From Candidatus Lutacidiplasma silvani (GTDB lineage Archaea > Thermoplasmatota > Thermoplasmata > Lutacidiplasmatales > UBA184): a DNA stretch of 64,000 nucleotides. The stretch spans positions 197,651-261,650 of the forward strand of contig JAKIVZ010000001.1 in assembly GCA_022750295.1 (NCBI GenBank), given 5' to 3'. The position numbers and the translations under genes are program-made. Below the pieces are notes generated by a model. That model was given only the letters and a program-made list of their open reading frames with translations, ran no database searches and was not told the DNA's origin. Of this stretch, positions 17,795-27,862 are shown piece after piece (position 1 is the first letter of the stretch; each line of letters starts with the position of its first letter).

Positions 17795-18096
17795 GCGCCC
17801 AGGGCGCCTCCCTTCCGGACGCGGCTCCGGCGGTCGCCACCGACCCGAAGAGCCTCGCCCTCGAGGCGACGTTCGCGACGCTCACCGAGCTCGCCGACGA
17901 CGCGTCGGTTCCGCGGAACGTCCGCCGGGGCGCGCAATCGGCGAAGGACGCGCTCGGCAAGCCCCGCGTGGCGCTCGACGTCCGGATCGCGAGCGCGGTG
18001 TACGCGCTCGACGACCTCGCGAACGACCCGAACCTGCCGACGCATGGGCGGACGGCGATCTGGTCGATCATCAGCCAGCTCGAGAGCCTGCAGTGA
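17791..18096 (+). CDS. UPF0147-family protein
   Basis: The 101-residue protein has a short Ala/Pro-rich N-terminus, then the helical UPF0147 core: LTELADDASVPRNVRR, AKDALGKP, DVRIASAVYALDDLANDPNLP and RTAIWSIISQLESL. The family is widespread in archaea and has no established function that I can name. The ATG overlaps the stop of the RAM-domain gene, so the two are coupled. It ends 60 bp before the tRNA-Lys gene. Confidence 0.85.
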   Translation: MSAQGASLPDAAPAVATDPKSLALEATFATLTELADDASVPRNVRRGAQSAKDALGKPRVALDVRIASAVYALDDLANDPNLPTHGRTAIWSIISQLESLQ

Positions 18097-18177
18097 GTTT
18101 TCCGGGGAGAAACGTGAAATACGCCCCCATAGTCGGTTCGCCTCGGAACGGGGGCGGGCCCGTAGCTCAGGTAGGTT

Positions 18178-18207
18178 GGTCGACGGCGGCCGCCGCCGGC
18201 CCTACAG
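18178..18207 (+). other. tRNA-Lys intron 1 (D loop, position about 20a/21)
   Basis: This 30-nt insertion folds into a hairpin. Central helix GTAGG (18171-18175) pairs with CCTAC (18201-18205). The 5' bulge is TTG (18176-18178) and the 3' bulge AGA (18206-18208). The inner stem runs from GTCG to CGGC with one A-C mismatch and continues through CGGC/GCCG. Cutting after the second bulge base on each side, as archaeal splicing endonuclease does, yields a canonical D loop. Confidence 0.8.
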
Positions 18208-18246
18208 AGAGCAACCGGCTTTTAACCGGTTGGTCGGGGGTTCGAA

Positions 18247-18278
18247 CGGCAGGCTCCTCGACGGTGCCTTCCCGAGAC
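18247..18278 (+). other. tRNA-Lys intron 2 (T loop, position about 59/60)
   Basis: In this 32-nt insertion the outer helix is the T stem GGGGG/CCCCC. The central helix is TTCG (18241-18244) with CGAG (18273-18276), including one T-G pair. The bulges are AAC (18245-18247) and ACT (18277-18279). The inner stem contains GG/CC and AGGC/GCCT. Cutting after the second bulge base on each side gives the standard loop TTCGAAT. Confidence 0.8.
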
Positions 18279-18313
18279 TCCCCCCGGGCCCGTTCCGCTC
18301 CCGAGGAAGTTCC

Positions 18314-18676
18314 ATGACCGCCCCCAAGCGCACGAGCGCCGCGAAGTCGAAGGCCAAGGGGAAGGGCAAGGCCGGGGCCGCCGACGCCCCGGTGGTCCCT
18401 CCCCGCCCATTCCAAGCGAACGCCCTCACTCCCCCTCACGAACTTCTTTCGATCGCCGAGACCGACGAGACCCTGAAGACCCTCGGGATCACGATCGACC
18501 GGCTGCCCAAGATCCTCGTCACCGACCCCGGCCTCAAGACCGACCCGAAGTACGTCGCCGCCCGGGACGCCCGCGAGGCGCTCGCCGGCCGGCTCGTCCG
18601 GGTCCGCCGCCCGTCGCAGACCGCCGGTGAGGCGATTGCGTACCGGGTCCTCATCCAATCGAGCTCGGGGGACTAG
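18314..18676 (+). CDS. rpoH: DNA-directed RNA polymerase subunit H (Rpb5 C-terminal domain)
   Basis: This is the jaw subunit of archaeal RNA polymerase. The 120-residue protein ends with the conserved H core: PPHELLS, DRLPKILVTDPGLK, LVRVRRPSQTAGEAIAYRVLI. Archaeal H is usually near 75-85 residues. Here a Lys/Ala-rich extension of about 40 residues (APKRTSAAKSKAKGKGKAG) precedes the core. GAGG lies 7 bp before the ATG. It is first of rpoH-rpoB-rpoA1-rpoA2-L30e-NusA-like and begins just after the tRNA-Lys gene. Confidence 0.95.
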   Translation: MTAPKRTSAAKSKAKGKGKAGAADAPVVPPRPFQANALTPPHELLSIAETDETLKTLGITIDRLPKILVTDPGLKTDPKYVAARDAREALAGRLVRVRRPSQTAGEAIAYRVLIQSSSGD

Positions 18677-18688
18677 GAGTTCCATTCC

Positions 18689-21600
18689 ATGCGAGAGATC
18701 GTCGACAGCTTCTTCCGGGAGCGATCCATCGTCAACCACCACCTGGCCAGCTTCAACGACTTCCTGCCGACGCCGGACAATCCGAACTCTCGGATGCAAC
18801 GGATCGTCGACGAATCCCGGGTCAGCGAGGACACCGGGGAGCGGGGCGTCATCCGGCTCGACGTCCAGAAGACGAAGAGCTCGATCTACGTCCGCGTCGG
18901 CCGCCGCCGCGACCCGCGGACCGGGCAGATCTCCCCGACCGCCGAGCCGACGATCTTCGTCGGGCAGCCGTTCGTCAAGGAGCCCGTGGGCTCGAAGCCG
19001 ACGCTGACCCCGATGGAGGCCCGCCTCCGCAACCTCACGTACCAGGCCCCGATCCATCTGAACGTCACCGTCGTCGAGAACGGGGTCGAGCGGGCCCCGG
19101 AGCAGGTCCACATCGGCGACCTCCCGATCATGGTCAAGAGCCGCCCGTGCAACTTGAACCGCGGGAACATCGAGCGCGACTCCGGCTTCCCGCTCTCCGA
19201 CGAGGAGTACCGGGCGAAGCTCGTCGAGTACGGGGAAGACCCCCTCGACCCAGGCGGGTACGCCATCATCGGCGGCACCGAGCGGGTCATCATCAGCCTC
19301 GAAGACCTCGCGCCGAACCGGATCTTCGCCGAGTTCAACGAGCGGTACGGCACGCCGATCGAGTCCGCGAAGGTGTTCAGCCAGCGCGGCGGCTACCGGT
19401 CGCTCACCGTCGTCGAGAAGAAGAAGGACGGGATCCTCCAGGTCTCGGTCCCGACCGCCTCCGGCCAGATCCCGCTCGTGGTCCTGATGAAGGCCCTCGG
19501 GATGAAGAACGACGAGGAGATCTTCCAGGCCGCCCTCGGCGAACTGCTCCCGATCGACGAGCCGTTCGTCCAGACGATGAAGCACCTCCTCAACGTCAAC
19601 CTCGAGGAGTGCACGTCGAAGAAGCTCTACCCCCCCGAGGGGATCCTCACGACCGAGGACGCCCTCCTCTACCTTGAGAAGAAATTCGCGACGGGCCAGG
19701 CGAAGGAGTACCGCCAGCGGAAGGTCGACGGGATCCTCGACCGGTCGCTCCTCCCCCACCTTGGCGACACGAAGGGCGACCGTCTGAAGAAGGCGCTCTA
19801 CCTCGCGCGGATGGCCCGTACCGTCCTCGAACTCCACCTGAAGGTCCGGGGCGAGGACGACAAGGACCACTACGCGAACAAGCGGCTCAAGCTCGCCGGC
19901 GACCTCATGGAGGACCTGTTCCGGGTCGCGTTCACGCTCCTCCTGAAGGACCTGAAGTACCAGCTCGAGCGGTCGTTCGCCCGGAAGAAGGACCTCCGGA
20001 TCGCGAGCGCGATCCGACCGGACCTCCTCACGCAGCGGCTCGTCCACGCGCTCGCCACGGGCAACTGGGTCGGCGGCCGCGCCGGCGTGAGCCAGGTGCT
20101 CGACCGGACCAGCCACATGTCCACCATCTCCCACCTCCGCCGCGTCACGAGCCCGCTGACGCGCAGCCAGCCCCACTTCGAGGCGCGCGACCTGCACCCG
20201 ACCCAGTGGGGGCGGCTCTGCCCCAACGAGACCCCCGAAGGTCAGAACTGCGGCCTCGTCAAGAACTACGCGCTCTGTGTCGACGTTTCCGAAGGGGCCG
20301 ACGAGGACGAGGTGACCCTCATCCTCCGCGACTTGAACACCCGCGAGATCGGGCCCGAGGTGTTCCAGGAAGGGTCCGGGACGAAGGGGAAGCGGGCCGC
20401 CCGGGTCTACGTGAACGGGAACCTGATCGGACTCCACTCGAACCCGGTCGACCTGATCCGCGAGATCCGCGACCGCCGCCGCTCGGGGACCCTCTCCCCG
20501 ACGCTCGGCGACAAGACGTACGAGATCAACGTCCGCTACGACGAGCAGATGAACGAGGTCATCGTCCACTGCGACCCGGGCCGGCTCCGCCGCCCGCTCA
20601 TCGTCGTCAAGAACGGCGTCCCGAAGGTCACCCGCGCCGACCTGGACGACCTCGCGCGCGGCACCCTCTCCTACACCGACCTGGTCCGCCAGGGGAAGAT
20701 CGAATGGACCGACGCCGAGGAGGAGGAAGACACCCTCATCGCCGTCGAGGCGTACCAGCACCCCGAGCGGTGCCCCAAGTGCGAGCGGGCGCTTTCGCGC
20801 GGGGACGTCCGGTGGCTCTCGGCCGGCGAGAAGGGCGAGGCGGCGCTCGTCCAGTGCGGGCGGTGCGGCCACGAGTTCGACAGCCCGACGCTCCTCACCG
20901 GGCAGCACACCCACCTCGAGATCGACACGAACCTCATGCTCGGCGTCTGCACGGGATTGATCCCGTACCCCGAGCACAACTCGACGCCGCGGAACACGAT
21001 GGGCTCGGCGATGGCCAAGCAGGCGCTCGGCGTCGAGTCGGTGAACTACCGGCGTCGGCCCGACACCCGCAGCCACCTCCTCCACTACCCGCAGGCGCCG
21101 CTGCTCCGCACCCAGACGATGCGGTACGTCCACTTCACCGAGCGACCGGCGGGCCAGAACTTCGTCGTCGCGGTCCTCTCGTACGAGGGGTACAACATGC
21201 AGGACGCGCTCGTCTTCTCGCGCGCCGCGATCGACCGCGGCCTTGGCCGCTCGTCGTTCTTCCGGACGTACCGGGGCGAGGAGCGGAAATATCCGGGCGG
21301 TCAGGAAGACCGGTTCGAGATCCCGCGCCCCGACGTCGCCGGCGCCCGCGTCGACACGGCGTACCGGAACCTCGGCGAGGACGGCCTGATCTTCCCCGAG
21401 ATGGAGGTCGTCGAAGGCGACGTCCTGATCGGGAAGACGAGCCCGCCCAGGTTCCTCGAGGAGAAGACCGACCTCCTCACGCCCCAGAAGCGCCGGGAGA
21501 CGAGCGGTACCGTCCGGTACGGCGAGTCCGGCTGGGTCGACAACGTGATCCTGACCGAGGGGGAGAACATCTCCAAACTCGTCAAGGTCAAGGTCCGCAA

Positions 21601-22363
21601 CCAGCGGGTGCCGGAGCTCGGCGACAAGTTCGCGAGCCGGCACGGCCAGAAGGGGGTCATCGGCCTCATCGTGAACCCCGAGAACATGCCGTACACCCGC
21701 GACGGCATCACTCCGGACCTTCTGATCAACCCGCACGCGATCCCGTCGCGGATGACGGTCGCCCACGTCCTCGAGATGCTCGGGGGCAAGGTCGGCTCGC
21801 TCGAAGGACGGACGATCGACGGCACGGCGTTCTCCGGCGAGCGCGAGGAGGCGCTCCGGGAGAGCCTGAAGGCGCTCGGCCTCCACCCGTCCGGCCGTGA
21901 GACCCTGTACGACGGGATGACCGGTCGCCGCCTCGAGGCGGAGATCTTCGTCGGCGTGATCTACTACCAGAAGCTCCACCACATGGTCGCGGGCAAGATG
22001 CACATGCGCTCGCGCGGCCCCGTCCAGATCCTGACGCGGCAGCCGACCGAGGGTCGGTCCCGCCAGGGCGGTCTAAGGTTCGGTGAGATGGAGCGCGACT
22101 GCCTGATCGGCCACGGCGTCGCGATGGTCATCAAGGACCGTCTCCTCGACGAGTCGGACGGGACGATCCAGTACGTCTGCGGCAACCCGGAGTGCGGCCA
22201 CATCGCGATCCCGGACACGCGCGCCGGCTCGCTGCGGTGCCCGAGCTGCGGGAACACCTCGTCGATCTACCCCGTCGAGATGAGCTATTCGTTCAAGCTC
22301 CTCCTCGAGGAGCTGATCAGCCTCGGCGTGATCATGCGGCTCCAGCTCGAGGAGATGCGGTAG
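18689..22363 (+). CDS. rpoB: DNA-directed RNA polymerase subunit B (unsplit)
   Basis: This is the second-largest, catalytic subunit. The 1224-residue protein is a single chain that carries both halves (B'' and B'), as in Thermoplasma and Crenarchaeota and unlike most methanogens. Visible landmarks are the N-terminal [19 protein letters not shown], the fork region [34 protein letters not shown], a first zinc site (CPKC plus CGRC, about residues 694-730), [32 protein letters not shown], and a C-terminal zinc ribbon (CGNPEC and CPSC). AGGAG precedes the ATG by 10 bp. It starts 12 bp after rpoH. Confidence 0.97.
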   Translation: MREIVDSFFRERSIVNHHLASFNDFLPTPDNPNSRMQRIVDESRVSEDTGERGVIRLDVQKTKSSIYVRVGRRRDPRTGQISPTAEPTIFVGQPFVKEPVGSKPTLTPMEARLRNLTYQAPIHLNVTVVENGVERAPEQVHIGDLPIMVKSRPCNLNRGNIERDSGFPLSDEEYRAKLVEYGEDPLDPGGYAIIGGTERVIISLEDLAPNRIFAEFNERYGTPIESAKVFSQRGGYRSLTVVEKKKDGILQVSVPTASGQIPLVVLMKALGMKNDEEIFQAALGELLPIDEPFVQTMKHLLNVNLEECTSKKLYPPEGILTTEDALLYLEKKFATGQAKEYRQRKVDGILDRSLLPHLGDTKGDRLKKALYLARMARTVLELHLKVRGEDDKDHYANKRLKLAGDLMEDLFRVAFTLLLKDLKYQLERSFARKKDLRIASAIRPDLLTQRLVHALATGNWVGGRAGVSQVLDRTSHMSTISHLRRVTSPLTRSQPHFEARDLHPTQWGRLCPNETPEGQNCGLVKNYALCVDVSEGADEDEVTLILRDLNTREIGPEVFQEGSGTKGKRAARVYVNGNLIGLHSNPVDLIREIRDRRRSGTLSPTLGDKTYEINVRYDEQMNEVIVHCDPGRLRRPLIVVKNGVPKVTRADLDDLARGTLSYTDLVRQGKIEWTDAEEEEDTLIAVEAYQHPERCPKCERALSRGDVRWLSAGEKGEAALVQCGRCGHEFDSPTLLTGQHTHLEIDTNLMLGVCTGLIPYPEHNSTPRNTMGSAMAKQALGVESVNYRRRPDTRSHLLHYPQAPLLRTQTMRYVHFTERPAGQNFVVAVLSYEGYNMQDALVFSRAAIDRGLGRSSFFRTYRGEERKYPGGQEDRFEIPRPDVAGARVDTAYRNLGEDGLIFPEMEVVEGDVLIGKTSPPRFLEEKTDLLTPQKRRETSGTVRYGESGWVDNVILTEGENISKLVKVKVRNQRVPELGDKFASRHGQKGVIGLIVNPENMPYTRDGITPDLLINPHAIPSRMTVAHVLEMLGGKVGSLEGRTIDGTAFSGEREEALRESLKALGLHPSGRETLYDGMTGRRLEAEIFVGVIYYQKLHHMVAGKMHMRSRGPVQILTRQPTEGRSRQGGLRFGEMERDCLIGHGVAMVIKDRLLDESDGTIQYVCGNPECGHIAIPDTRAGSLRCPSCGNTSSIYPVEMSYSFKLLLEELISLGVIMRLQLEEMR

Positions 22364-22371
22364 GAGGAACC

Positions 22372-25161
22372 ATGGCGACCGGACTCTCGAAGAAGATCAA
22401 GGCCCTCCAGTTCGCCTTCCTCTCGCCGGACGAGGTCCGGCGGATGAGCGCGGTGAAGATCATCACCGCCGACACGTACGACGACGACGGCTACCCGATC
22501 GAGATGGGCCTGATGGACCTCCACCTGGGGGTCATCGAGCCGAACCTCCGGTGCCGCACGTGCGGCGGCCGCGTCAACGAGTGCCCCGGCCACTTCGGGA
22601 TCATCGAGCTCGCCATGCCGGTGATCCACGTCGGCTACGCGAAGGAGATCAAGCGTCTGCTCCAGGGAACGTGCCGCGCCTGCGGCCGGAAGCTCCCCGA
22701 CGCCCCGTCGATGCGCGGCGACGCGTTCGCCGACACCGAGGACGCCCCCGCCGCCCCCGTCCGGCGCGAGCCGAAAGAGGAGCGGCTCTGCCCCCACTGC
22801 CACGAGGTCCAGCAGCGGATCATCCTCGACAAGCCCACGACGTTCCGCGAGACCGGCCACAAGATCACCCCGAAGGAGGTCCGCGCCCGCCTCGAGCGGA
22901 TCCCCGACGACGACGTCCGCGCGATGGACCTGAACCCGAAGTTCGGTCGGCCCGAGTGGATGGTCCTGACCGTCCTCCCCGTCCCGCCCGTCCAGGTCCG
23001 ACCGTCGATCACCCTCGACTCGGGGGAGCGGAGCGAGGACGACCTGACCCACAAGCTCGTCGACGTCCTGCGGATCAACCAGCGGCTCCGCGAGAACCGC
23101 GACATGGGCGCTCCCCAGCTCGTCGTCGAGGACCTGTGGGAACTCCTCCAGTACCACGTCACGACGTACTTCGACAACCAGACGTCCGGGATCCCCCCGG
23201 CCCGCCACCGCTCGGGACGCCCCCTGAAGACCCTCAGCCAGCGGCTGAAGGGGAAGGACGGCCGATTCCGGTCGAACCTGTCGGGCAAGCGGGTCAACTT
23301 CTCGGCCCGTACGGTCATCTCGCCGGACCCGCTGCTGTCAATCAACGACGTCGGGATCCCGGTCGAGATCGCCCGCGCGCTCACCGTCCCGCTCGAGGTC
23401 ACCCCGCACAATCAGGAGATCGCGAAGGGGCTCGTCAAGCGCGGTCCGGCGCCCGGCCCGAGCGCCGCCGGCACCTACCAGTGCGGCGTGAACTACCTGA
23501 TCCGGGAGGACGGCCAGCGGATCAAGGTCATGGACAAGAACTCGGAGGCGTGCGCCGAGCTCGTCGCCCCGGGATGCATCGTCGAGCGGCAGTTGATCGA
23601 CGGGGACATCGTCCTGTTCAACCGGCAGCCGTCGCTGCACCGGATGAGCATGATGGCCCACTTCGTGCGGATCCTCCCCCACAAGACGTTCCGGTTCAAC
23701 CTCTGCGACTGCCCCCCCTACAACGCCGACTTCGATGGGGACGAGATGAACCTCCACGTGCTGCAAAGCCAGGAGGCGAGGGCCGAGGCGAAGGTCCTCA
23801 TGAAGGTCGAGGAGCACATCCTCTCCCCCCGGTACGGCGGCCCGATCATCGGGATGCTCCACGACCACATCACCGCGGCGTTCCTTCTGACGTACCAGAA
23901 CCCGACGTTCCACCGGGCGGAGGTCACCTACCTCCTCTCGAAGCTCCGGTTCCCGACCCCGCCGCCGGCGGGGGTCGACAAGGACGGGGAGCCGTTCTGG
24001 ACGGGGAAGCAGCTGTTCAGCCTCACGCTCCCGAAGGATCTGACGATCGAGTTCCGGTCGAACATCTGGAACCGGTGCGATTGCCCGCCGATGAACTGCA
24101 AGCACGACTCGTTCGTCGTCGTCGAGGAAGGGATCCTCAAGGCCGGGACGATCGATGCGAAGGCGATCGCGTTCCAGAAGGGCGCGATCTTGGACGCCAT
24201 CGCCCGGAACAACGGGATGGCCCGCGCCCGCCAGTTCCTCGACGAGATGAGCCGCCTCTCGATCACGGCCATGGGCCTCAAGGGGCTCTCGACCGGGATC
24301 GACGACGAGGACGTTCCCGAGACCGCCCGGAAGGAGATCTCGAAGGCGCTTTCCGAGGTCCGCGTCCAGGTCGGCGAGCTCGTCGAGCAGTACCGCCAGG
24401 GGAAGCTCGAGCAGATGCCCGGCCGGTCGGTCGAGGAGACCCTCGAGGTTGTCGTACGCCGCGAGCTCGGCAAGGCTCGAGACACCGCCGGTGACATCGC
24501 GGGCCGGTACCTCGGTCTCGAGAACCCCGCCGTCATTCTCGCGAAGTCGGGCGCCCGCGGCTCGATGCTCAACCTGACGCAGATGGCCGGGGCCGTCGGC
24601 CAGCAGTCGGTCCGGGGCGAGCGGCTCCTCCGTGGCTACTACAACCGGACCCTCCCGCACTTCGCCCGGGGCGATCTGGGCGCCGACGCGCGCGGGTTCG
24701 TGTCGTCGAACTACAAGCAGGGGCTTTCGCCGACGGAGTACTTCTTCCACTCGATGGGTGGACGGGAAGGTCTCGTCGACACGGCGGTCCGGACGAGCCG
24801 GTCCGGGTACATGCAACGCCGGCTGATCAACGCCCTCGAGGACCTGAAGGTCGTCGAGGACGGGACGGTCCGGAACACCGCGGGCACGATCATCGAGTAC
24901 CGGTACGGGGAGGACGGAATCGACCCGACCCGGTCGTTCCAGGGAGCGGCGGTGCCGCTCGACGAGGTCATCCAGGGCGTCCTCGGCCGCCGGGCGAAAC
25001 CGCTCGTCGACATGAAGGGCGACCTCATCGGCGCGCCGCCCGTCAGCGAGGAGGAGATGGACCTCCTCGCCGAGGCGCAGTCCGAGGAAGAGGGCGAAGA
25101 CGAGGAAGGCGACGACGCGGCGACGCCCGAAGAGGGCGGCGGCGAGTTCGGAGGCGAGTGA
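22372..25161 (+). CDS. rpoA1: DNA-directed RNA polymerase subunit A' (Rpo1N)
   Basis: The N-terminal part of the largest, catalytic subunit. It is 929 residues from the ATG at 22372, preceded by TAGGAGGAACC (GGAGG 4 nt before the start). The catalytic Mg motif is [13 protein letters not shown] (metal Asp triad). Zinc sites appear as CRTCGG with CPGHFG near residue 60 and CRACG/CPHCHE further on. The [13 protein letters not shown] segment and the bridge-helix region ([10 protein letters not shown]-like, here SGARGSMLN) are intact. The C-terminus is strongly acidic ([19 protein letters not shown]). The stop overlaps the start region of rpoA2. Confidence 0.97.
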   Translation: MATGLSKKIKALQFAFLSPDEVRRMSAVKIITADTYDDDGYPIEMGLMDLHLGVIEPNLRCRTCGGRVNECPGHFGIIELAMPVIHVGYAKEIKRLLQGTCRACGRKLPDAPSMRGDAFADTEDAPAAPVRREPKEERLCPHCHEVQQRIILDKPTTFRETGHKITPKEVRARLERIPDDDVRAMDLNPKFGRPEWMVLTVLPVPPVQVRPSITLDSGERSEDDLTHKLVDVLRINQRLRENRDMGAPQLVVEDLWELLQYHVTTYFDNQTSGIPPARHRSGRPLKTLSQRLKGKDGRFRSNLSGKRVNFSARTVISPDPLLSINDVGIPVEIARALTVPLEVTPHNQEIAKGLVKRGPAPGPSAAGTYQCGVNYLIREDGQRIKVMDKNSEACAELVAPGCIVERQLIDGDIVLFNRQPSLHRMSMMAHFVRILPHKTFRFNLCDCPPYNADFDGDEMNLHVLQSQEARAEAKVLMKVEEHILSPRYGGPIIGMLHDHITAAFLLTYQNPTFHRAEVTYLLSKLRFPTPPPAGVDKDGEPFWTGKQLFSLTLPKDLTIEFRSNIWNRCDCPPMNCKHDSFVVVEEGILKAGTIDAKAIAFQKGAILDAIARNNGMARARQFLDEMSRLSITAMGLKGLSTGIDDEDVPETARKEISKALSEVRVQVGELVEQYRQGKLEQMPGRSVEETLEVVVRRELGKARDTAGDIAGRYLGLENPAVILAKSGARGSMLNLTQMAGAVGQQSVRGERLLRGYYNRTLPHFARGDLGADARGFVSSNYKQGLSPTEYFFHSMGGREGLVDTAVRTSRSGYMQRRLINALEDLKVVEDGTVRNTAGTIIEYRYGEDGIDPTRSFQGAAVPLDEVIQGVLGRRAKPLVDMKGDLIGAPPVSEEEMDLLAEAQSEEEGEDEEGDDAATPEEGGGEFGGE

Positions 25162-25163
25162 AG

Positions 25164-26429
25164 ATGGCGGAGGAGAAGAAGGCGGCCGGTCACGAGGGGT
25201 TCGTCGACAAGATCCGCGAGATCGCGGGCCACGCCCACGTCAACCTCCCCCCGATGGTCGTCACCGAGATCTCCGACCACCTCAAGGTCGTGAAGCCGTC
25301 GCCGGCCGAGGCGACGAAGGTGATCAAGGAGATCGTCGACCGGTACCGGAGGGCGCAGGTCGACTCGCACGAATCGGTCGGGATCCTGGCGGCCCAGTCG
25401 ATCGGCGAACCCGGGACCCAGATGACGCTGCGGACGTTCCACTACGCCGGGGTCGCCGAGATGAACGTCACGCTCGGCCTGCCACGGCTCATCGAGCTCG
25501 TCGACGCCCGGCGGGTCCCCTCGACCCCGATGATGACCGTCCACGTCGAGAGGAAGCTCCGCGCCGACCGCGAGGCGGTCGAGCGGATCGGGCTCCTGAT
25601 CGAAGTGACGACCCTCCCCGATGTCGCGACCGTCGGGACCGTCGTCGAGGAACTGATCGTCGTCATCACCCCAAGGACCGACCTGATGACCGCCCGAGGC
25701 GTCCACCGGGCCGACATCGAGAAGGGGCTCGTCGAGAACCTCGACTCCCGGTCGTTCACCCTCTCGAACGGCTCGGGCTCGGGCGAGGGACGGTCGTTCC
25801 AGATCCACCTCGCCGACCCGGCGAACGCGCCGAAGCCGAAGAAGGACGAGGTCGTCGACGAGCGTCCGTTCAAGAAGCTCCTCGAGGCGTCCGAAGAGGC
25901 GAAAGGGATTCGGATCAAGGGCGTCCCGGGGATCAAGCGGGCGCTGATCAAGAAAGAAAAGGACGAGTACGTGATCTACACCGAAGGGTCCGCCCTCGAC
26001 GGCGTTCTCGAGATCGTCGGCGTCGACGCGGCCCGGACGACCACGAACTCGGTTTTCGAGATCTACAAGGTGTTCGGCGTCGAGGCGGCACGGGCCGCGC
26101 TCATCCTCGAGGCATCGCGGACGCTGTCGGAGCAGGGGCTCGGGGTCGACATCCGGCACCTGATGCTAGTGTCCGACGTCATGACGAACGAGGGCGACAT
26201 CCGCGCCATCGGCCGCCACGGCATTTCGGGGAAGAAGACGAGCGTCCTCGCACGGGCCGCGTTCGAGATCACCGCCGCCCACCTGCTCCGGGCCGCCATC
26301 ACCGGGGAAGCGGACGAGCTGAAAGGGGTCGCCGAGAACATCATCGTCGGCCAGCCGATCACGCTCGGGACCGGCGCCGTGAACCTCGTGTACCGTCCGC
26401 CCGACGCCGAAGTCAAGGCGGAGGAGTAG
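25164..26429 (+). CDS. rpoA2: DNA-directed RNA polymerase subunit A'' (Rpo1C)
   Basis: The C-terminal part of the largest subunit, with the trigger loop and jaw. It is about 421 residues. Key segments are [28 protein letters not shown] (read in pieces; trigger-loop region), the [12 protein letters not shown] strand and the C-terminal [27 protein letters not shown] and [14 protein letters not shown]. The ATG at 25164 follows GAGG at a good spacing. A GTG at 25158 overlapping the rpoA1 stop would add two residues. Confidence 0.96.
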   Translation: MAEEKKAAGHEGFVDKIREIAGHAHVNLPPMVVTEISDHLKVVKPSPAEATKVIKEIVDRYRRAQVDSHESVGILAAQSIGEPGTQMTLRTFHYAGVAEMNVTLGLPRLIELVDARRVPSTPMMTVHVERKLRADREAVERIGLLIEVTTLPDVATVGTVVEELIVVITPRTDLMTARGVHRADIEKGLVENLDSRSFTLSNGSGSGEGRSFQIHLADPANAPKPKKDEVVDERPFKKLLEASEEAKGIRIKGVPGIKRALIKKEKDEYVIYTEGSALDGVLEIVGVDAARTTTNSVFEIYKVFGVEAARAALILEASRTLSEQGLGVDIRHLMLVSDVMTNEGDIRAIGRHGISGKKTSVLARAAFEITAAHLLRAAITGEADELKGVAENIIVGQPITLGTGAVNLVYRPPDAEVKAEE

Positions 26430-26433
26430 GCCG

Positions 26434-26724
26434 ATGGACCTCGCGCACGCCCTGAAGGTCGCCCTGCAGACGGGGAAGGTCCGCCTCGGACTCGAGGAGA
26501 CGCTCCAGAGCGCGAAGGACAAGAAGGCGAAGATCCTGATCGTCGCGAAGAGCTGCCCCGACACTTCGCTGCTCGAGAAGAACCGGTTCGACCGGATCCC
26601 GATCTACCACTACGACGGCTCGGCGGTCGACCTCGGCGCCGCCTGCGGGAAGCCCTTCCCCGTGTCGGCGCTCGCGGTCCTCGACCCCGGCTCCTCGGCG
26701 ATCCTTTCCCTCGAGACCAGTTAG
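26434..26724 (+). CDS. rpl30e: Ribosomal protein L30e
   Basis: The 96-residue L30e/L7Ae-fold protein has ALKVALQTGKVRLGLEETLQSAKDKKAKILIVA (in parts), then SCPDTSLLEKNR, PIYHYDGSAVDLGAACGKPFPVSALAVLDPG. This is the stand-alone L30e found after rpoA2 in many archaea. The start is 4 bp after the rpoA2 stop, with GGAG inside the end of rpoA2 as likely ribosome-binding site. Confidence 0.94.
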   Translation: MDLAHALKVALQTGKVRLGLEETLQSAKDKKAKILIVAKSCPDTSLLEKNRFDRIPIYHYDGSAVDLGAACGKPFPVSALAVLDPGSSAILSLETS

Positions 26725-26755
26725 GTCCGATCCAGGGGGGACGCCAACCTATTCC

Positions 26756-27181
26756 ATGCCGGACATCACCCTCGACACCGAGACGATCGCCTACATCCGG
26801 CTCTTCGAGGAGCGGACGGGCGCCGCGGTGAAGGACTGCCTCGAATCCGAGGACAAGCTCGTCTTCCTGGTCGCGCCGGGCGAGATCCACAAGGCAGTCG
26901 GTCCGGGCGGCGTCCTGATCGACCGGCTGAAGGGGCTCCTCCACAAGGAGATCGTCGCGGTCGAGTACTCCGACGACCCCGAGACGCTGGTCAAGAACAT
27001 CTTCTTCTTCTACAGCCCCCGGAAGGTCGAGTTCGCGCCGAAGGGCCAGGGCCGGCACGCGTCGGTCACCGTCGACCCCGCCTGGAAGGCACGGGCGATC
27101 GGCAAGGCCGGGAAGAACCTCAAGATCGCCCGGGCGATCCTGATGCGGCACACCGACATCGTCAGCGTCAGCGTGGCGTGA
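26756..27181 (+). CDS. nusA: NusA-like transcription factor (KH domains)
   Basis: The 141-residue protein is the archaeal short NusA, which consists of two KH RNA-binding domains and lacks the S1 and acidic parts of bacterial NusA. KH landmarks are GPGGVLIDRLKGLLHKEIVAVEYS and GKAGKNLKIARAILMRHTDI. It lies 31 bp after L30e. In many archaea S12, S7 and EF-2 follow; here the next gene is convergent and unrelated, so the operon ends. Confidence 0.92.
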   Translation: MPDITLDTETIAYIRLFEERTGAAVKDCLESEDKLVFLVAPGEIHKAVGPGGVLIDRLKGLLHKEIVAVEYSDDPETLVKNIFFFYSPRKVEFAPKGQGRHASVTVDPAWKARAIGKAGKNLKIARAILMRHTDIVSVSVA

Positions 27182-27199
27182 GCCGTGCGCGAGGGGCGC

Positions 27200-27862
27200 T
27201 CAGCTCGCCGACGTCACGTCGAGGTTGACGTCGAGGGTCCCCGAGAATGTCGAGTCCGGCGTCTGAATCTTCAGCGTGAAGGTCGCCGAGCCGCCCGCCG
27301 CGACGGTCAGCGGGGCGTTGTCGGAGACGACGGAGAAGCCGGTCGAGTCGGCGGTCGCCCGCACGATCACGCACGAGCTCGTGCCGGTGTTCGAGACTGT
27401 CGTGGACGTCGTGCCGTCGGCCCCCCCGTAGACCTTGAACCCGGAGCCGCCGAACTCGGGGAGGCACGAATTGGGCTCGAACTCGATCGCGTTCACCTGC
27501 ACCGTGGGGTTCGTCGCGTTGTCGGCGGGGGGAGTGGCGGGGGTCTGCGGGGCCGTGGCCGGAGCGAGCTCGAGATTGATCGCGTAGATCCCCAGCCCGA
27601 GCGCAACCACCAGCCCGACGACGAGGACGACGGGCCAGTATCGAAGACGGCGCCTCCGTAGGGGCGTGGACGGGCTGGCCGCGGCCCAGCTCGCCGCCGT
27701 CGAGAGCGGAGGAGGAGGAGGCGGCGGAGCCGAGAAGGTTCCCGGGAGCGGAGGAGGCGGAGGGATCAGGGGTCGACTGCAATGTTCGCAGTTGCGGGTC
27801 CCCTCGACGTTCGACGTCCCGCAGTTCGGGCACATCCAATATGCGGACTCAGACCAGGCCAT
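27200..27862 (-). CDS. Zinc-ribbon, proline-rich, single-pass membrane protein
   Basis: The 220-residue protein has an N-terminal zinc ribbon (CPNCG and CEHC, residues 11-31), a Pro-rich linker with runs of 5-7 prolines, a basic stretch RRRRLR, one membrane helix (WPVVLVVGLVVALGLGIYAI) and an external beta-rich domain with two Cys (C in EFEPNSCLPEF, C in TSSCVIVRATA) likely to form a disulfide. It ends with an AGGSATFTLKI segment as in Ig-like/BACON-type domains. The role is unknown. It lies tail to tail with nusA, and its start overlaps the end of the vsr gene by 14 bp. Confidence 0.75.
   Translation of the reverse strand: MAWSESAYWMCPNCGTSNVEGTRNCEHCSRPLIPPPPPLPGTFSAPPPPPPPLSTAASWAAASPSTPLRRRRLRYWPVVLVVGLVVALGLGIYAINLELAPATAPQTPATPPADNATNPTVQVNAIEFEPNSCLPEFGGSGFKVYGGADGTTSTTVSNTGTSSCVIVRATADSTGFSVVSDNAPLTVAAGGSATFTLKIQTPDSTFSGTLDVNLDVTSAS

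Larger units (their letters stand above)
18156..18292 (+). tRNA. tRNA-Lys(UUU) with two predicted introns
   Basis: The acceptor arms GGGCCCG (18156-18162) and CGGGCCC (18285-18291) pair perfectly, with G at 18292 as discriminator base. The D stem is GCTC/GAGC (18165-18168, 18209-18212). The anticodon stem ACCGG/CCGGT (18214-18218, 18226-18230) encloses loop CTTTTAA with anticodon TTT. The T stem is GGGGG/CCCCC (18236-18240, 18280-18284). Read straight, the D loop is 30 nt too long and the T loop 32 nt too long. Removing 18178-18207 and 18247-18278 restores a D loop AGGTAGGTTA and a T loop TTCGAAT, both canonical. Both junctions fold as bulge-helix-bulge motifs. CCA is not encoded. The gene ends 22 bp before rpoH. 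Confidence 0.88.

Noticed and set aside
18184-18200. CGGCGGCCGCCGCCGG inverted repeat as an operator before rpoH
   Set aside because: It is fully explained as the hairpin of tRNA-Lys intron 1.
18167-22003. 1278-codon minus-strand frame opposite rpoB
   Set aside because: It has no family features and mirrors the rpoB codon pattern. rpoB is certain, so this frame is a shadow.
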